DNA from: CAVSWT01 sp963775245
GTDB lineage: Bacteria > Bacteroidota > Ignavibacteria > Ignavibacteriales > Ignavibacteriaceae
NCBI GenBank assembly: GCA_963775245.1
Contig: CAVZID010000016.1
Span: 124,001-188,000 of the forward strand
Direction: 5' to 3'
DNA length: 64,000 bases
The translations under genes were made by a program, and so were the position numbers. Within the stretch, counting starts at the first letter, position 1, and each line of letters starts with the position of its first letter. The notes beneath the pieces were generated by a model, which had not been told where the DNA came from, did not search any database, and was given only the letters and a program-made list of their open reading frames with translations. Positions 60,969 through 64,000 of this stretch are shown here, piece by piece.

Positions 60969-62156
60969 TTATCCAAATAAATTTTTAATAATCTCATAAG
61001 CCCCCACATAAGTTCCTATAGCGCTCCCTAAGCCTGAAAGAATAAATACGAGTAAAATTCTAAGCAGCTTATTCTGCCACCATTTCTTCCATATTCGAAC
61101 ATCATCTGTTACATTTTGTATTTCTTTAACAACCGGCGGAACAAAGTATGCCTGCACAAATGCAGTAACATAACCGGCTCCAATTAATGGAGACAAACTG
61201 GTAATTGGGGCTGCAACAAAAGCAGAAATTATTGTCCACGGATGAGCTAATGCAAGTAATGCACCAATTGCACAAGGAATACCATTAGCTAAAATCCAAT
61301 ACAAAGCATTATGTTTTGCGGCTCCGAAACCCTGGTTAAATCCTATAATGAAAATAGAAGCTACAATTACGGTAGGAATTCCCCAGCCAATAATTTTCCA
61401 GATTGGTGAAGTAGGAGGAATTATTTCGATTTCTTTTAAATCAACTTTATTATTATTCTTTAAAGATTCCACAATCCCCTTTACATGCCCGGCTCCAACA
61501 ACGGATACTATTTTATTCCCTTTAGCTTCTTTCATCTTTTGAGTTAAATATTGATCACGTTCGTCAATTAAAACTCTTTTCAAAACAGGCATTGATTTAC
61601 CAAGCTCATTCATCATTTCAGAAAGGACATCTTTCTGTTTTAACTCTTCAAGTTTTTCTTCCGTCATTTCCTGCGATTCAAAAATTCCGGCAAAACCCGA
61701 AGTAATTAATTTTAGTTTTTGAATAAATGTCATTGAGTTCCATGCTCTTCGTAAAGTAATTCTTATTTCCCTATCGCAAAGCTCTATCGGTAAACCAAGT
61801 TCTTTTGCTGTGGATGTTGCTTCGAGCAATTCAATTCCCGGTGTTACTCCTAACTTTTCCCCAAGTTTTTTTTGATAGCTTGAAAGCAGGATATTAATAA
61901 TTAATGTAGTTAATTGTTTTTCACGGATTAAAGTTTTTAAATCCAAAGATTCCCATCTTTTTTTTTCGGAAAGAGCTTTGAATCTTTGTGAATCAAGCTC
62001 GACACAAACACAATCGGGTTTTTCTTTTTCAATTACTTCCCGAACAAGATTCGCAGACTTTTTTGAAATGTGTGCGGTTCCGATAACGATGTATTCACGT
62101 TCTTCATCTTTTACTATGGAAACATCCGAAGAATAATTATTTTCTTTTTCAGTCAT
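60969..62156 (-). CDS. TraB/PrgY-family membrane protein
   Basis: 395 residues. REYIVIGTAHISKKSANLVR and CVCVELDSQRFKALSEKKRW are the TraB domain's first conserved blocks; IELLEATSTAKELGLPIELC-DREIRITLRRAW and VVGAGHVKGI are the later ones. The C-terminal third has about four membrane helices (IWKIIGWGIPTVIVASIFII; AIGALLALAHPWTIISAFVA; GAGYVTAFVQAYFVPPVV). The family is linked to pheromone shutdown in Enterococcus and to Tiki-like peptidases; GTAH and GH histidines may bind metal. Function here is unproven. Confidence 0.88.
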   Translation of the reverse strand: MTEKENNYSSDVSIVKDEEREYIVIGTAHISKKSANLVREVIEKEKPDCVCVELDSQRFKALSEKKRWESLDLKTLIREKQLTTLIINILLSSYQKKLGEKLGVTPGIELLEATSTAKELGLPIELCDREIRITLRRAWNSMTFIQKLKLITSGFAGIFESQEMTEEKLEELKQKDVLSEMMNELGKSMPVLKRVLIDERDQYLTQKMKEAKGNKIVSVVGAGHVKGIVESLKNNNKVDLKEIEIIPPTSPIWKIIGWGIPTVIVASIFIIGFNQGFGAAKHNALYWILANGIPCAIGALLALAHPWTIISAFVAAPITSLSPLIGAGYVTAFVQAYFVPPVVKEIQNVTDDVRIWKKWWQNKLLRILLVFILSGLGSAIGTYVGAYEIIKNLFG

Positions 62157-62364
62157 ATTCTTTTTTTGATATTAATGATTTGACAAATATAGGAATTTTG
62201 ATTTAGTATTTAATTATGCAGTATAATTTTTCATCAATAATATTTTTAGATTTTATTTTTATTAAGAAAAAAGTTGATTATTAAAATTTAACTTTCTATT
62301 TTTAATCATCGTTACCACCTTTAAATAAACTAAACTACTAAGGTCAATAACACCAATTTAATTA

Positions 62365-62802
62365 ATGATAAAAAAAATCAGCATTTTATTTTTTCCAATT
62401 TTCTTGATAGCCGCTTGCTGTAGTACGAATAAAACATCTAAAGTAATAACTGATAATACTGCGGCATATAAAAAAATTGCTGGGCAAAAGTTTAGTAAAG
62501 GTTTTAATACTGTCTTTAATTCTGATTCCTCTTATCTTTTTGTTTGTGCCTCTCCTAAAAAATCTGATAAAATACTGCCCCCCCCATTGAAGTTTTTTGT
62601 ATACGATAACAAAAATGAAAAAATAATTTTTGAAGATAACCTAACTAATGGTAAAATAAGGTGGATAAACAATCACCAACTTCAGGTATCAACTACTCCA
62701 GAAATAATTTCTGGCAAAGAAGAAGAGAATAGAAAAATGTACGGCTATATTTATGACGTCATTAATAGAAAGAAACTTCCCCATTTAGAAAAGAACAAAT
62801 AA
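62365..62802 (+). CDS. hypothetical lipoprotein
   Basis: 145 residues. The lipobox is FLIAAC in MIKKISILFFPIFLIAAC. The mature part is beta-rich (SSYLFVCASPKKSDK; KFFVYDNKNEKIIFEDNLTN; YGYIYDVINRKKLP), like a short WD-type or DUF blade. No family recognised. It ends 38 bases before the next propeller gene, so the two may share a transcript. Confidence 0.65.
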   Translation: MIKKISILFFPIFLIAACCSTNKTSKVITDNTAAYKKIAGQKFSKGFNTVFNSDSSYLFVCASPKKSDKILPPPLKFFVYDNKNEKIIFEDNLTNGKIRWINNHQLQVSTTPEIISGKEEENRKMYGYIYDVINRKKLPHLEKNK

Positions 62803-62840
62803 CAAGTTAGTAACTTATCAAAATTAATTAAGGAGTCAAT

Positions 62841-64000
62841 ATGAAAAATCGCTTACATTACTTTGCTGCTTTGTTAGTCCTTACAGGGTTATTTGTATAT
62901 TTAATTTTTCCTGGATTTACTTCTACACCTGAACCAGGAAAGGAAAATATAGAGATAACCAAAACTCAAAAAGTTCGTCAAAACAATATTAATTCTTTAC
63001 CTTCCGCTTCATTAAATGAAAATAAAAAAATTGGAAATAACCCATCCGCAGAAAGCAAAGAATTTTATGATGATGATTATGCACAAGAAAAAGATCACTC
63101 ACTGAAAAAAACAAAAGAATTTCCTTCTGAACGTGAACAAAGAATGGAAGGCTTTAAAAGCGATCGTCCTGATCTCTTTGCACAATTTGAAAGAGACATT
63201 AGAACCCGTGCTGGTAGAACCTCTCCTGAATATCCAATGAATTATAAAATTAAAGAGTTGTTAAAAGCAAGAAACCTAAGTTCTACAAAGGGATTAAACA
63301 AGCCGAGTAAATCCCAGGCATTAAACTGGGTTGAACGGGGCCCGGGAAATGTAGCTGGAAGAACAAGAGGTATAATAGTAGACCCTGATGATGCTACAAA
63401 TAATACATGGTTTGTGGGCAGTGTGGGCGGAGGAGTTTGGAAAACAACAGATGCAGGAGCATCATGGTCAGACTTAACACCGGATATTACAAACTTAGCT
63501 ACAAGTACTATTGCTATGGCAATGTCAAATCACAATGTTATTTATGTCGGAACCGGTGAAGGCTTTTTCAATGTCGATCAAATAGATGGAACCGGGATTT
63601 GGAAAACTACTGATAAAGGAACTACATGGACTCAACTAGCTAATACTGCTAACAATAAAGAAATGCAAAACATCACTCGTCTTATAGTCGACCCTAATGA
63701 CGAAAACACTTTATTAGCTTCTGCAACTGCAGGATTTTATTATGTTTCAGGATCTTATAAGGCATCATCGGGCATATTTAAATCTACAGATGGGGGCACA
63801 TCGTGGAATAAAGTTTATGATGCAGGTGATGGCAATGTAGAAGATTTAATATCTAATCCAGATAATTTTAACACTCAGTATGCCACTGTTAATGCCGTTT
63901 TTAATACCCCAAGCCCAGATTCAAAAGTTATAAAATCGCTCGATGGTGGATCTACATGGGAAGATGTTTCAAATGGGATTGGTGAAGTCGCACGAATGGA
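62841..64000 (+). CDS. secreted VPS10/BNR-propeller protein, 3' truncated by window edge
   Basis: At least 386 residues; the frame is open to the last base. AAGGAG (62830-62835) sits before ATG 62841. The signal peptide is KNRLHYFAALLVLTGLFVYL. After a charged linker, LNWVERGPGNVAGRTRGIIV and TWFVGSVGGGVWKTTDAGAS open the propeller, with Asp-boxes TTDKGTTWTQL, STDGGTSWNKV and SLDGGSTWEDV. The pattern is that of sortilin-like T9SS-secreted glycosidases; the C-terminus that would show a sorting domain is off the window. Confidence 0.88.
   Translation, partial: MKNRLHYFAALLVLTGLFVYLIFPGFTSTPEPGKENIEITKTQKVRQNNINSLPSASLNENKKIGNNPSAESKEFYDDDYAQEKDHSLKKTKEFPSEREQRMEGFKSDRPDLFAQFERDIRTRAGRTSPEYPMNYKIKELLKARNLSSTKGLNKPSKSQALNWVERGPGNVAGRTRGIIVDPDDATNNTWFVGSVGGGVWKTTDAGASWSDLTPDITNLATSTIAMAMSNHNVIYVGTGEGFFNVDQIDGTGIWKTTDKGTTWTQLANTANNKEMQNITRLIVDPNDENTLLASATAGFYYVSGSYKASSGIFKSTDGGTSWNKVYDAGDGNVEDLISNPDNFNTQYATVNAVFNTPSPDSKVIKSLDGGSTWEDVSNGIGEVARM

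Overview
The window looks like an AT-rich chromosome segment from the Bacteroidota/Ignavibacteria side of the FCB group. The evidence is several secreted proteins ending in a type IX secretion (T9SS) sorting domain with the QNYPNPFNP signature, an RpoD of only 285 residues, many signal peptides ending in AQ or SQ, and a four-subunit 2-oxoacid:ferredoxin oxidoreductase. I see no integrase, transposase, phage genes or CRISPR array. Most genes are ordinary chromosomal genes, with accessory material at about 28-39.7 kb and 45-50.4 kb.

Layout. 1-6.7 kb: LCAT-like lipase (5' end off the window), two envelope proteins, a VAO-type FAD oxidase, then a VOC/AraC/VOC/SRPBCC cluster. 6.7-13 kb (minus): sortilin-like BNR propeller (frameshifted), pentapeptide-repeat protein, STAS protein, CDF transporter. 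13.3-17.1 kb (minus): a compact five-gene envelope redox operon (TlpA-like thioredoxin, DUF4266 lipoprotein, DUF3570 barrel, Tat-exported NusG-II protein, ApbE). 17.5-20.5 kb: DUF1016 PDDEXK protein and an orphan PduS-like/PduT-like microcompartment pair. 20.8-28.4 kb: three T9SS-type secreted proteins, two of them broken by indels. 28.6-34 kb: radical SAM protein, small regulators and hypotheticals, a DNA methyltransferase remnant, an exported nitrilase-like protein. 34.1-39.7 kb: an island-like stretch carrying three degenerate copies of the 3' end of initiator tRNA-fMet, with the intact tRNA at its right edge; it holds an ArsR/SRPBCC pair, a patatin, and a two-gene cassette (126-residue unknown protein plus 773-residue GHKL ATPase). 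39.8-42.8 kb (minus): 2-oxoacid:ferredoxin oxidoreductase operon. 43-50.4 kb: another T9SS propeller, a coiled-coil P-loop ATPase translationally coupled to an MscS channel, an orphan nucleotidyltransferase, and a family of terminator-like repeats. 50.4-64 kb: AsmA protein, WG-repeat protein, FKBP isomerase, amidase-like protein, M64 peptidase, RpoD, TraB-family protein, a lipoprotein and the start of another BNR propeller that runs off the end.

Two themes cut across the window. First, at least seven loci are split by indels although homology resumes in the next frame (sortilin-like, two propellers, radical SAM, VorB-like, AsmA, amidase). Core metabolic genes are among them, so sequence or assembly error is as likely as gene decay; the 27.6-28.4 kb piece, with about five shifts, is the best candidate for a true pseudogene. 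Second, short palindromic repeats sit between genes and also inside coding frames, notably in a T9SS sorting domain and in the ApbE leader.

The best candidates for an undescribed system are the GHKL ATPase cassette at 36.7-39.5 kb, bracketed by tRNA-derived repeats, and the ATPase-MscS pair at 45.5-49.6 kb. All functions are inferred from reading motifs; no database search was possible.
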